DNA from: Sialis fuliginosa
Lineage: Eukaryota; Arthropoda; Insecta; Megaloptera; Sialidae
Reading direction: 5' to 3'
Assembly: GCA_961205875.1 (NCBI GenBank)
Contig: OY540818.1
Location: forward strand, 12,312,761-12,376,760
Length of the DNA stretch: 64,000 bases
Shown here: positions 1 to 12,789 of the stretch, piece after piece
Position numbering within the stretch: the stretch's first letter is position 1
How the letters are laid out: every line of letters starts with the position of its first letter
Made by a program: the position numbers and the translations under genes
The notes under the pieces: generated by a model
Seen by the model: the letters and a program-made list of their open reading frames with translations, nothing else
The model's database searches: none
Told to the model about the DNA's origin: nothing

Positions 1-76
1 TTTCACGGCTAAACCGTCCAACCGATCTTGATGAAATCTGACAGGGAGACAGCTTGCATCACGAGAAAATTGATTA
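1..76 (+). repeat. truncated copy of the TTTCACGGCTAAA dispersed repeat
   Basis: It starts TTTCACGGCTAAACCGTCCA and continues with ...CCGATCTTGATGAAAT..., aligning to positions 43359-43465 with some deletion. The left edge of the window cuts it, so its full length is unknown. Confidence 0.75.
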
Positions 77-3000
77 GATATTTAATAAAATAAAATAAAC
101 ATACTTAGATCTTTTCAAGCATTCTAGAGACCGATGCTATTTGAATAATATTTATAAGATTTCCAATACTCATAAATACAAACGTCATGGAAAATTGTTT
201 TTCATTAGTTCAAATTTTTCACATTTGATGGTTACAAGTTACGAGTACAATATTATAACTGTAATCATTTTCTTATAGTTAAAAACTATTATTGTATGAC
301 TATAACTTATTTGAATTTTTTTCTTCACTTCGATTTAAAATTTCCGATAAGTTTTAAAACATTTTGGAATTCGATTTCTTTCGTTAGGACATATGTGCAA
401 ATGAATATTGGCTAAAAATAATGTTAAAATACGACTGAAACTCAAACTGTTTACAGCCAGTTAGCTTATTATTTTTAATTTATTTGACAGCATACAATTA
501 AACATGATTTCATAAGAATTCCCAAATAAAACATTACCATTTGTAAACTCTGTCTAGTAACGAACAGTTTGTACAAAGCTAATGCATATTGTGTAAAAAT
601 ACACAAATGTTTATACAAACTTTATGGACTTGTGCGCCATTTAATGCTTTTTTATTTTTGGCCAAACGTGCTCAAGGAAAATTTCACGCTATTAAATTTG
701 AAATTAAAACTGTTAACAAGAGTATAAAGGAAACGCGCCTTTAATAAATGTGATGTTTATTTTTTCCGTTATGCCGGCGTACATTGAGATTCTAATTTTA
801 TGATTTGACAACGAATATTTACATTTAATGTAAAAATGTTAAGATGTACAAAGGTCACATTGAAAAAGTATAACTGTATTTGTTTGTTGAAGACTCAATG
901 AAGTACCAACTATGTGATATTTATTTTAAGATCCGAATGATACGCCGCTGACTTTACGGAGTACATTTTTGCGGAGCACAATATCTTCAATATTTAATAT
1001 TTAAACCTTTTAGCACTACATCATAATCGATCAATAAAATTATAAATCGACATCGTTGGTAATCTTATGTTTTCTTTTAAAAAATTTTGGTCAGGTAAAA
1101 ATAATCATTCTTTAATAATTTTATAATGAATGCATATCTCGATAATGGATTAGATGCTTTGAAAACCGTTTCGTAACTTTGCCCATATAAAAATAGTATT
1201 TTCCTGGATATATAGGTATCTTGTGATGTGTTTACGTAAAATTTTACATATAAAACTGACATAAAATTTTGATTTTTTCGAGAAATTAAAATTGTAACAC
1301 TTTTTTATTTCTAGTCTACAGGATAATTTTAATATTTCCATTTAATTAATTTTGCGATTTTCCTCATATAAAAAAAAGTCTATTTATTATTAGAAAAAAA
1401 TGTATGGGGAATAAATTATATATAATAACATACTCGACATTTTTATCTAAAACATTTTTTTCTTATTTCAAAAATAATTCGAAAATTCAATAATTTACAA
1501 GAGTAAACATCCATTTTCAGTTATTACGTTAAAAAAATGATTTGTAATATAATGTAGAGAATAATATTACCAATATTATTCATTTTTTTCTATCTTGTTC
1601 TTTGTCAGAAATGTTTTAAATCAGTTGCATCAAGTGACTTTTTAATCAGCTATAATTTTTAATGCATTTATAATATCTTCAAAATAAATAAAATAATCTT
1701 AAGAAATCAATGTCAACTCCATTATCAATACAAACAAATCATGAATACTTGCTGTTTCCGCATTCGTAAAATACATTCAAAAAAATCCAAGTAGAATATT
1801 AAAAATTCGTAAACAGACTTTTGCTTTGCATACGAGATGGTCAGTTGTCTATATATAGTATATGCTGTTATTGTAGCTATCTAGTGTATGCATTGAATAA
1901 ATAAATATCTCGGTGAATTTTAAATATTCGCAAGACTAGATTAAACGTAAGGAATTTATAAAGCCCGCGCATTTTAATGTAATTTCCACAATCGAATTTC
2001 CTTACGGAGCCTCGCTTCCGTGTTTTAAAAAAACAGGGGCGGTCTTATTTTTTTTTGCCTTGATTATGATAAAAAATATATATTTTAGCTTTGGATCGAA
2101 AGTTAATTGTCACAAAATTTCAGATTCGTGAACGGTGCAAACCGAGTCTTTTTGCATGGAAAAAATTATGAAAAGCTCGTTGAAAAATTTTTTTTTAATT
2201 TCTCAGAGCAATATTTTGTAGAGAATTAAGTAATTTTTAAGATGTTTGTTTAAAAATTAATAATTATATTATTCTTATGCAACCACTGTATTATCAAATG
2301 TTTTTCTATGTAAACTTACATATATTTTTTACCGTGTACGTATTTAAATACCAGTGTACAACTTTTTGCAACTAACAGTAAGCTTTCAAAACTAAAGAGT
2401 TAAAAAACAACCTATTATAAATAAGCTTATGTATAATGAGTCGTGTTTTACAAATAGAGAAGCGAAATAACTTTTTTTATGCTGTCTCTCTTCACAACCG
2501 TATAATACGCTTTATTTCCACAGCCGTATTTTCACTCCAAATTTATCCCTCCCCCCCCTCCCCCGTGTATTCCTCCCTGAAAAATTATGCAATCAATTAC
2601 TTCATTAAAAATAGTTGGTTAGCATCATATAGTTTATTAGTTAGTCCCAGTAAATATTAGGTCCGTTCCTGTTGAAGAATATAAACTTTTTAACATTTAT
2701 AATTTATTTTTGCGAACGAAAAAGTTTTGTTCCCTTCTTCTCTCTCACTCTTTCTTTGTTACTTTTTATTATAAGAAAATCATAATTTTATTATGCGGTA
2801 GACCTTCAGAAATTTTGCTAGTTTATTCTGAAGAGGTGTGTGACTTTTTTTTCGAAAACAAATATTAAAAGTTTTATAAATTTATTTTTGTGTTTTGTTA
2901 TATATTGATTCTTAATCGGTGGTTTGAGAAAAAACTTTTTATTTTTATCTTGAGACTTTTCTTTAAAGTTAATATTTAAATTTGAATATATTATTATATT

Positions 3001-3456
3001 TATGAATAATAAATAGTGTACTTTCTGAATTAATGAAAAAGGGTACCTAGCTAAAATGTAAATTGCTTTAATAAAATCCAAAACTTTGTAGACTTTCTTT
3101 TTAACTGGCAAAAATAACTGAAATATACATACGTAAGTGCGGCGAATGCTGATAATTTTCTTTTTTTTCACATATATGGGCATTTTTTGAAAATTTATTA
3201 AACAGAGATTTTAATAATACTAAAACGTTTACATATTTAAAATCCTTGAATTATTAGCTTATATTTAATACCCGATTTGCCGGACTGAATTTTTTTTAAA
3301 TGATAACCAATTTGCCCCTTTTTTGAAAGCATCCAAAAATTTTACATTTTATTTTTATAACGTCTATTATTGGCCTATAATTTACAATAATTATGTCAAA
3401 TCTCAGCTTATTCTAGGTCAATAGGTTCAGTAGAGACATAAGTAACGGAACACTAA
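77..3456. other. non-coding AT-rich DNA, no gene recognised
   Basis: Very AT-rich, and open frames are short and of low complexity. No splice-bounded exon in frame with mtd was found. It is upstream intron or intergenic DNA of mtd. A C-rich run at 2549-2563 is the only notable compositional feature. Confidence 0.7.
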
Positions 3457-3739
3457 TGCACGGTATTATAAAGAATTTGCTTGAATGCAAATGCAAATTA
3501 GCTTCCATCTAACGCTATCTGCTAGGTATTAAATATAAATCACAACACATGCGCGGTAAGTACAATCAACAACTTAAAATAAGTGCTGCCAAGTGTACTT
3601 CATATCACATACATTATTATACATTTATTACGATTACTTTATAAATATCGAGCAATTTCATAACAATTTGACACCTAGCAGATAGCGTTAACTGGAAACT
3701 AATTTGCATTTGCACTCAAATTCTTTATAAGACCGGGCA
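3457..3739. mobile_element. PIF/Harbinger-like MITE, copy 1, with TAA target duplication
   Basis: Long imperfect terminal inverted repeats: left TGCACGGTATTATAAAGAAT, right ending CTTTATAAGACCGGGCA. The inner arms also pair (CTAACGCTATCTGCTAGGT with ACCTAGCAGATAGCGTTA). TAA flanks both sides, a 3-bp target duplication of the type made by PIF/Harbinger elements. The core resembles 19565-19830 and the termini resemble 57446-57777. No coding capacity. Confidence 0.75.
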
Positions 3740-5809
3740 TAAAACATCTTCTCTCCACACTTTATTCTAGAACACTCCAGATAATTCTACACGCAAAACG
3801 TGAAAGTATGGCAAGGTCTAATAGCCGTTTTCAAATACAGAAAAAATGAAAACAATACCGTTATTAATTACATACAGCAATAAATGTGTAACACGGATAG
3901 TCCGATAAGGGAGCAGGCCGTGCCTAGTCTCACGTAGCGCCGGTCGAAACGTGTGACGACGCCACTGTGATTAAACAAAACACACATTATGTAAAACAAT
4001 GTCTTTGTTGTACAACACAAATGCATGTGTGTATATGTGTTTTATTTCATGCATTACAAGACTATTTGTCAAGATTTCATGTGAAAATTTTGTTGATTGG
4101 AAAATTCACCTTCTGGTCAATCCAAATTGCACCACGGGCCGCATTGACGACCTAAAATTTTTCCAAAGGCTGTTAATAAAACCCTAAAATTTGGGAACAA
4201 GTCGCTATATTTTCTAAACAATTGAATGTATGAAAAAAAATTTTCTACAAAAGATTCTTACTTTTTTATGATCTTTAAAATTATGTACTTTTGGATATAC
4301 CGTTCCATTTGATTTTGCTGAAAAACGGGCATATACCCCTCAAACTATCTCCCAAAGAGGGGTTTTAGAGAGTTGAAAATATTTTCCTGAAATTCTTTAG
4401 GATCGATATTTATGATAAAATATACGATCTATTGACATATGACAGTTCAAAATAGTTACATAAAAACAAGGCCAAATTTTATTGACTGTGATTAAAATAT
4501 TAATATTTCCTCATAACTAAAAGTAAAATTTGTATAAATTAATGTTAAAAATTCAGTTTACTTTTTTGGATTCAATATAAATGAAATATTTGAGAAATTT
4601 GATGAATTTATACATACATATCTAGTACATTTCACATACATATATAGATAAATTATTTATACATTTTTGTGAGGAAAAGTCTATTTAATTTAATTAATTT
4701 AAAGTTCAGTTCGAAATTATTACTTCCACTTTTTGTTGTTTATATCGAAGTAATTCACAAAAAGTAATCGGGCAGTAAAACAAACAAAAAAATATCCCGT
4801 TATATTTTGTGACCGAATCAAATGTACAATGATCCCTCGTAATTCACGAAAAATGTCGTTAAAACAGTAATCGCGAATAATGAGATATACCCGGTATTAT
4901 AATTATAATCTTTGTATGAGGTATGTCCATAGTGAAATGGACTGTTGTATTTCAGTAATGCGCGTAATCCATAGATAACATAATACAATTATTTTTAGTA
5001 CAGTAATTCTAGCAAGAAATACACATAATCTTTCGGATTAATTCCAAAAAGTCTAAAAATTATTTTGTCGTTCTAAATAATATATGAAAAGTCGAGGAAA
5101 TAATCATGCCATTATCTCTAAATGAGTTTTTCAAAAATAAAAAAAAAATAAGCACTATTTTCTATAACAATGATTCTGTGCAATTAATCGTTTATATACA
5201 TACATATTAGTTGTTCTATTACAATTAGAACATTTGTATGTACATATGTTTATTGCATTAAAATAAAATAATAAGAGATAAAAGAGTTATCGTCGAATTC
5301 TATACATCAAAATCTACCAACAAATACAAAATTCTCTTACGCCTATACTATATTCGTATGAATGTATTGTTTTCATAAAATATCCATAATACATATTTTC
5401 TTACGTAGTACATTACGCTCTTTAAACAGTAATCATAAACACATAAAGTGCATATAAACTCTAGCTGCATGCATACATCATTAATGGCAGTAAAATACTA
5501 CAGAGTACGAATTTGCATAATCGTCAAACCTTGCATTTACAGTTCACTGCAATTATGAACTATTTATACAGATCGTGAAACTGTAGACGAATGAGATACT
5601 CTAATCGTAAAATCTGTAATGGTTTGAATACAGGAGCGTTCACATGATTGTTTCAAGAAAATGTCGTCATTAACGTATAAAGAAACTTAAATTGTTCGTA
5701 GTTAAATGCATATCATATTGCATTATACTTATATGGTTTTTTAAATATTTTATTACAAAAATAGTATTGACTTTGCTTGATAATGTTCTCTAAACCCTGA
5801 CTTAATCTA
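3740..5809. other. non-coding DNA with one small GC-rich block
   Basis: No exon recognised. A GC-rich block at about 3893-3965 stands out and is unexplained. The stretch at 4830-4900 (CCCTCGTAATTCACG) looks like a decayed relative of the element at 5810. The rest is AT-rich with no structure I can support. Confidence 0.6.
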
Positions 5810-6114
5810 AAGTACGTCCTCGACTTACGCTATTAATTCGTTCCAAAGGTTTTCATGTAAGTTGAAAAATCGTGTAAGTCGAGGACTTACTGTAGCAACA
5901 AATGTAACAATCAGTTTTGTAAAACAAGTGAACGCAGCAGCGAAAAATGTTTAGAATTGTAAACAAAATGCACCAATCCTAAAGCATATAGTCAAAGAGG
6001 AAAGGGTGAGGTGTTTGACAATCTCGGGTGGCACAATGGCCGCAGGGATACAAAGCGCCGCGAAATAAAAAAAACACTTTTTCAAATTGCGTAAGTCGAG
6101 GATTACCTGTACTT
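5810..6114. mobile_element. non-autonomous DNA transposon with CCTCGACTTACGC ends
   Basis: The left end reads AAGTACGTCCTCGACTTACGC; the right end GCGTAAGTCGAGGATTACCTG is its inverted partner. An inner copy, GTAAGTCGAGGACTTACTGTA at 5873-5893, makes a short hairpin with the left end. About 305 bp with no open frame, so a cut-and-paste MITE is likely; I could not identify a clean target duplication. Confidence 0.6.
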
Positions 6115-8880
6115 CATATTAGCAAAAGCAATAGCTATTAATAGAAGCTTTTAGTTTTAACATTTGTTAGCATTAAATTGTATTAAATAGACTTTTGCTA
6201 TTGCTGTCTAGTAAATGCTGAAGAAAATTTAAATAACTTATTTGAAATGTTAAGTATAAGTGTACATATTTAAATATTAACATTATAAATTCAATATTAT
6301 TATTTTCTGCTGTTCAAATTTGCCTATATCAATAACAGTGTAGTTAATGTTAAATAAAAAAGTATCAAATTTCACATGTCTAGATTGATATATCAAGTAT
6401 ATGTATTGTATATACACACATGTATCTATGCAAATAAACAATATGTTTAAAAATATTGATGTTATTTTAGCATTACTACTGTTTATATAGTGAATCATAT
6501 TAACAATAAATATTAGAAGAAATAATATTTTTATTTGCAGATATTGTGTTCATACAAGACAAATGAACTTTTATCAAAAAGAAAATATAGGAAGAACTAA
6601 AAATAAAGATTGACATTTCGTATACATATCGATACATCTATAAACAACATGAAATGTTTAAGTATTATTACTATAAATAAGAGCACTTATCTGTCACGTA
6701 ACCCATGAAGTTAGCAGCACAACTAAACATAATAAACAATTGAAATTTTTATAAGTAAGTATATCCGTCAAAAAATTTGAGATGCTAGGAATAATCAACA
6801 TAGTGCGGGAATATCGTCCCATGGATTCTTGCCTTAAATAACTTTGTCAGTCGCATATCTCATGAATCACTGAACGGATTTTAATGAAACTTAGTTTGTT
6901 AGTAAAATCTGGTTATAAGTAGATGACCTCTTTTAAAATTCATCTAAATCGAACAGAGAGGTTAGGGGTATTCTAAAATTGTTATTTGTTTCAAAATATC
7001 TCAAGAACGATGCATATTACGTAAAAATGTATAATATCTTTTTTGTAGAGCATATTTTTTTCTATAAAAGATTTCGTTACAAATTTGTATTAAAATATTC
7101 CTTTACAAAGATACATTCAATTTGTTAAAAAAGAACACAAGGAAACACTGTGCAATATTGGTACATTTATGTATAAAATATTTAATACCACTGGGTAAAT
7201 CATCTTGGTAATATTTCGTAACAAGTTTTCTTCGAAATAAAATATATTATTAAATCAATCAAAAATATACGATGGTGCAATGATAAACAAAAATAGATTT
7301 AATTGCTCGATATTAAAATTATATCGAAAAGTATAAATCGTCCTACGATCATCTAAAGAAAACTTTAATTTTCCGGAAATTAGTTTAATTTGAAATTACA
7401 ATTTATAACTGTAATATAAATTTAATATTTACTGCGACCTTGCTCGATAATTTGTCCAAACCGTAAATTCGTATATATATGTGTATGCGTGTGTTTTTAA
7501 TGTATGGTATATACAGATTAAATTTGTCGTGAGTAAAATCCAAATATAAATTTTGTGACGAATATATGTTGTTAATTAATATTTCATGTGACGCTGAAAT
7601 CGTCATAATATTTTAATTTTATTCAAAATACTTTTATATTAACAAATGCACGTAATATTAACAAATGTTTTTTTTTATTACACCGCTATACAAAAAAAGT
7701 GACCTGTAAGGCATTGTTGTATTGGTCGAGCATAGTCGAAATCCAAATTTTTGGAATTTTCTGCTTACCAGTTTTTTTATATTTGAACTTGAATTTTGGG
7801 TTTAGCCAACTTGGAAAAATTCAAGCTATTCATGCTATATTGATCACTTTTTTAGCTCCGCACTTTTTTTTGTGTAGCTGTGTTATGAAATTTACTAATA
7901 AATAATTTGATTATGTTTTATTCATCAAAGAAGATTAATAAAAAATAGATATAATAAAAAAATTTACGATTTTCTTATTTTACACAAAAAGTAATAAAAA
8001 TGGGCCAAATATACCAAAAGCATGTATAGAATTTGTAATGATGTCAATTGGAAAAATTCTACACATGAACAAAGAAAATCACCTTCGAAATAGTATTAAA
8101 TGTAATCCTTAAGCTTTACCGAAAGCCAAAAAGTGTCTTATTTAATTTATTCTTATTGTTAGTGCCAATAAAAATGTTCAATTATTGCAAATAAAAACTT
8201 ATTGATTTCCTAATTTAAGCCGTATCTTCTTACAATCGATCGTAAGTCGCGACCCACAGTTTTAATAACGCTGGTATATAGCATCAATCATTATTCTTTA
8301 TTCATAATTAAAAATAGTAATCAAGCAATCAATGTTTGATTTCAATTAATGTACTACCCATGTTTTATTTTTCAAATCTCATCTACATAATAATTAACAA
8401 AATATTGTACTAACAGTGCCGTAAGCAATTTAAAATATTGACGGACAACTGGACCAACTAATAAATATTGCATGTGTTTATTTATACACGTGCAATTATT
8501 ATTATTAATTTTAATCATTATTAAAATAACCGGTACTTGTTATTATATACCCAGCCAGTGGCGTAGATAGCTTTTTGCTGTCCTAAATCTTTACCAACAA
8601 ATAACCATTTTTAATTTCGTTTTTATGTCAAGTTAGTAATGATCATTAGAAATATATAATTTGCTGTAAATTATCACTGAAACACATCACGTATATATTA
8701 TAACTTTTTAATAAATTTATATAGAACAGTGGCGAGGCGTGAAATTTTTAATAAGGGAAGCATATTTTGTCAATCCTCCCCCTCCTATTAACAAAAAAAC
8801 TAGTTATGAAACACCTTAAATTCAAGCTTTTACTTTTTTAAATTCTTATATAAATATTTATATAGTGACTAAATGATTCT
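6115..8880. other. non-coding DNA with transposon fragments
   Basis: No gene recognised. The segment around 6840-6990 (CTGAACGGATTTTAATGAAAC...) resembles the 3' parts of dispersed insect repeats. CAGTGGCGTAGATAG at about 8565 and CAGTGGCGAGGCGTGAAA at about 8729 resemble hAT-type termini and are probably relics. Confidence 0.5.
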
Positions 8881-9621
8881 ACGTCTTATTTTTTTGTATT
8901 TTAGTCGATATTTGTATGACGAGTTAAAGTTCACTGCAGGAAATTTCACTAAAAAATTTCGAATTTTTGATTACGTTAAAAGTATGTCTATTGTATAGAA
9001 AATGACGTGAAAAGTTGTTTGTTTCAAACCGCAGGTCTGTATCTCAAACCGTTCTCGAGATATAGCCTCTCAAAGTTTTAGTTTTTTCAAATATTTGGAG
9101 AAAAAAGGCCATAACTTTTGAACTCGTGGTCGGAATTAATTTTAGTTGACGGATTTGAAATCAGCGTGTCAAAATCTATAAAATGACATGTATAATACTT
9201 TAAAATCCGACAAAAAAATTTTGGCCAAAAATCGACATTTTTTTAAGGTATACCCCTTTGAATTTTTTCGATTTTTCGTGAAATTTTTTTTTTAGAGTTT
9301 TAAGGTATCATACATGTCATTATATAGATTTTGACACGCTGATTTCAAATCCGTCAACTAAAATCAATTCCGACCACACGTTCAAAAGTTATGGCCTTTT
9401 TTCTCCAAAAATTTGAAAAAACTAAAACTTTGAGAGTCTATATCTCGAGAACGGTTTGAGATACAGACCTGCGGTTTGAAACAAACAACTTTTCACGTCA
9501 TTTTCTATACAATAAACATACTTTTAACGTAATCAAAAATTCGAAATTTTTTAGTGAAATTTCCTGCAGTGAACTTTAACTCATCATACAAATATCGACT
9601 AAAATACAAGAAAATAAGACG
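8881..9621. mobile_element. 740-bp foldback element, copy 1
   Basis: The left arm starts ACGTCTTATTTTTTTGTATT and the right arm ends ATACAAGAAAATAAGACG. Nearly the whole length pairs with itself: about 325 nt per arm at high identity with an AT-rich centre near 9210-9290. No open frame encodes a transposase. A second copy lies at 41646-42391 in the same orientation. Confidence 0.85.
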
Positions 9622-11003
9622 ATGATATCACCAAAGCCATGCTACTATGAATTTTTAGACTTTTTGAGCCAGTACTTACCAAGATTGAGGGGATATATGA
9701 AATCTGTTTTTCGAGCCACTTACTGGTGCCATTTTTAATAGTCATATTCAAAATTTCAAATTTCTAACTTATACAGACGGACGGGCGATAATAGAGTTCT
9801 AATTATAAACCTACAGAACCCTATAATATTCTTAGTATATGATGAAAGTTTTAAATGATAGATAATTAAAATGTTATATCGTATAGCGTACTAATACAAG
9901 GTCGATAGTAAGTTACACACAAGTTCAAAAAGCAGTACCCTCTTCGTTAAGTACAACAATTAGTTACTGTAATAATAATATCATGATTTCGTACATTGTT
10001 GTTTATAACGTAATAACTATTAGATGATGTATGTTAATTATTTAGCTGACTTAAAAGGAAAGTTATTAATGCAATCAGCGTGTTAAGAACCTATGTTGTG
10101 TGCATCAGTTTTGTTCTTATGAATAATTAAGTTAATTGATTTATTGTGTATAAAATTATAGGTGTAGTGTAGCCACTATTTTATGTTCTTAGAACTTTAT
10201 TTATAACATGTAAAAAAGTTTACATTTATTAATTAAATACCTAATTGAATAGTTATGTATATGATAAATAATAGCCAATAAATATTTTTTTTATAAACAA
10301 ATCATCTTTAATTGAACGAATAAACTGTATAAAAAAAACGAATGTATCTATGATTGGAAACGATGAAGAAAGTATATATTTTCATAAGATCACATACATC
10401 GGCCTACGAAAGATTAGGCACAAATTTTGGGACATCCTATAGATAGAACATGGATATTCAGCTCAATGCTTTATTTTTGTCAGTTTCATACCAAAGTAGC
10501 CTTCTAGATTAATGTAAAAGATACTTCAAAGAAAATGTATTAGTTAGTCATATTATTTTCTAAATAGTTCGTGCATAGAAACCTACATCTTCTTAGATTA
10601 GAGCCGAAGTTTTGATCCAAAGATGCATTTAATTAATAACGGATTTTGAACAATCAATTTCCAGCGTCCTCATTAGTATAAATGATGGATCATTCGATAC
10701 GTTACAGTAATGAGTCACAAAGGTGAACAAACTTACAACCGTAAATTGGTTTACTTTAATTAGTTTTCGTTATCGACGTTACAAGTAGGACTTTGTAAGG
10801 AAAAAGCATTTTGAATTATCAGTTTTTATCATTACGTAATATAAGTCAAATGAAGTTTCTTTAAAATAATGGTATCATATCGCACTGTAAAATACCTGAT
10901 GATTTAACATACAAACAAAAAAGAAAATAACGTTTTTGAAGATTGATTCTATATAGAAATGAACAAATATTATTATAGAGGTTTTTTTTTCATAATTTCG
11001 TCG
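9622..11003. other. non-coding AT-rich DNA
   Basis: No exon, RNA gene or repeat that I can support. Confidence 0.6.
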
Positions 11004-11700
11004 CAGGGCCGTAACTAGAGGCTTTGGGGTCTCTGGGCAGCAAGTGATCGAACTTAAACAATTAAAATTACACCAGATTTTTTTTTTTTTTTAAATAAGC
11101 AATAATTTCTCATATCGAGCTGCATAAAACTAGATTTATAGTGGAGTCATACCTTATTAAAAAAAAACAATCATTTTTACGGTTTTTCGTGTATGTTTTT
11201 TTAAATATCTCCAATTCTATTGGCCGGATTGCAAAAATAAAAAATGCATTTTCTTCATTATGAATTTTCCTATAAAACTTAATATTTAAAAATCTTATAA
11301 TTTTATTACATAACCTAAAAAACATTAGTACTTTTTTTACAACGACCAATAGTAAATCAATTTTAATAAAAAAAAATTGGGAAAAGATATTCCTTATGAT
11401 TATAAATATGTAAGTGTTAACAAGTTTTAAATCAAAACACATTTAAAAATAAAAATTGACTCGATATCTTGTGGGCAACAAATGGCAGAGTGACATTCTT
11501 TTTTTGTAGATTTTTTATATATTATGCAATGGCGCTAAAGATAATTCTATAAATGTTTTAAAAATATACTTTTTTGGGTTTTTGTTTTTGAAAAATTTTT
11601 CTCCGTGTTGAATCAAAATGAATTTAACCCTAAACTTTAATAATCCGATTTGGTAAAAAAATATCTTCCTTGTTCGGGGGCCTCGGTGGTAGTTACGAAC
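11004..11700. mobile_element. decayed hAT-like element, CAGGGCCGTAACTA end
   Basis: It begins CAGGGCCGTAACTAGAGGCT at 11004. The inverted partner is GGCCTCGGTGGTAGTTACGA near 11680-11699. The interior is AT-rich with no intact protein. Terminal sequences of this kind are typical of hAT non-autonomous elements, and the right end is degraded. Confidence 0.5.
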
Positions 11701-11884
11701 GAAAATTTAAATAAATGAATATTTTTAAACACTTGATGGTTTAACTATTTATTAAATAACATGTTTCAGTCCTCTGAATTACCAACACCACTAATAATAG
11801 TTTGACAAACTCTTGTCTAAATGAATTAGCAACAAACTATGTACATGCAAATCTAACCTTATTACTAAACCAAACAACAATATC

Positions 11885-12124
11885 GCTCTGTTTAGTTTGT
11901 GTATGTAATTTGTTTTGGCAAACAACTACAGCAGTGGTCGGTCTTTGATCATCAGCACGTGGTCCACACTGCCGGTGTTGAGACACTTAGACGACGCGTC
12001 CCGGCCTTGGATCCAGTGCACAGCTCTTGTTGCATCACTTGGCTCACTGCCAATAGTTGTTTTGTTTCTCTATGCTGAATTGTTTTTGTTGTTGAAAATG
12101 AAGACAGTGTTATTGGTTGTATGA
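11885..12124. other. unexplained GC-rich block, possible exon fragment
   Basis: Positions 11930-12055 are clearly more GC-rich than the flanks. On the + strand an ATG at 11915 opens 69 codons with a hydrophobic end. On the - strand an AG acceptor-like site at about 12049 is followed by RAVHWIQGRDASSKCLNTGS and ends TAG near 11930. Neither reading matches a family I recognise and the block does not join mtd in frame. It could be an exon fragment of another gene, a transposon piece or a regulatory island. Confidence 0.3.
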
Positions 12125-12241
12125 TTTATTCAATAGTACGTAGTGTACAATTTAACTACATACTGCGGTATAAAGGGAAATCAATGTTACTTTAGATACA
12201 TACAAATATTTTATTTAAAAAATGTTTTGTTTCCTTATAAA

Positions 12242-12789
12242 AGGTACTGGCACCAGTCTTGAATATGACCCCAGTTATAGCTATTTTTTAATCAAATGTA
12301 CTGAATTAAAAATATTTGTTGATATTTGATAACTAACATTTCTGAATATTTATCTATATACATTTAACTGTCTTACAGCGTGATTTGATGACAATCGGCC
12401 AATAGGTGTCTAAATGGTGGACATTCAAACTAATTATTAGTATAATTTATTTATTAATTATTATATTATCATAGAAACTGCTTTACATTGTTTCAAATTT
12501 GACGATTCTTTCTTTTATATCTTTTGTGTCGTAGTACTTATCATAGCAAGTGTCCATCACTGCGTGCTCGTTACTGGTTTTACTTTATCCGTTACTGGAG
12601 AAAAAACATAAACAAAATAAAAGAATATAATTTAAAAAATAAACTACATTTGTGGACTTTGGTAATTAAATTGATTAAATAAAAAGTTACTTGTTATATT
12701 AGTAACATGAGAATTACGAAAAAGAAACCCGTCAATCACAAAAACAGTCAATCTTGCTGTTATAGCGGCCATTACTGGTGCCAGTGCCT
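12242..12789. mobile_element. MITE with AGGTACTGGCACC ends, copy 1
   Basis: Left end AGGTACTGGCACCAGT and right end ACTGGTGCCAGTGCCT are inverted repeats. The right flank is TA (the left TA is decayed). It is the same family, length and orientation as 29216-29766. No coding capacity. TA duplication fits a Tc1/mariner-type target. Confidence 0.8.

Noticed and set aside
2818-3183. 121-codon - strand frame, the second longest open frame in the window
   Set aside because: Composition is Lys/Ile/Phe/Tyr-dominated, as expected from AT-rich DNA, with no recognisable domain.
7699-7905. 68-codon hydrophobic + strand frame
   Set aside because: AT-driven hydrophobic composition, no start context or splice-compatible neighbours and no recognisable family.
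11110-11442. 110-codon - strand frame, Lys/Ile/Phe-rich
   Set aside because: It lies inside the decayed hAT-like element and has the residue composition expected from AT-rich non-coding DNA. No transposase motif.
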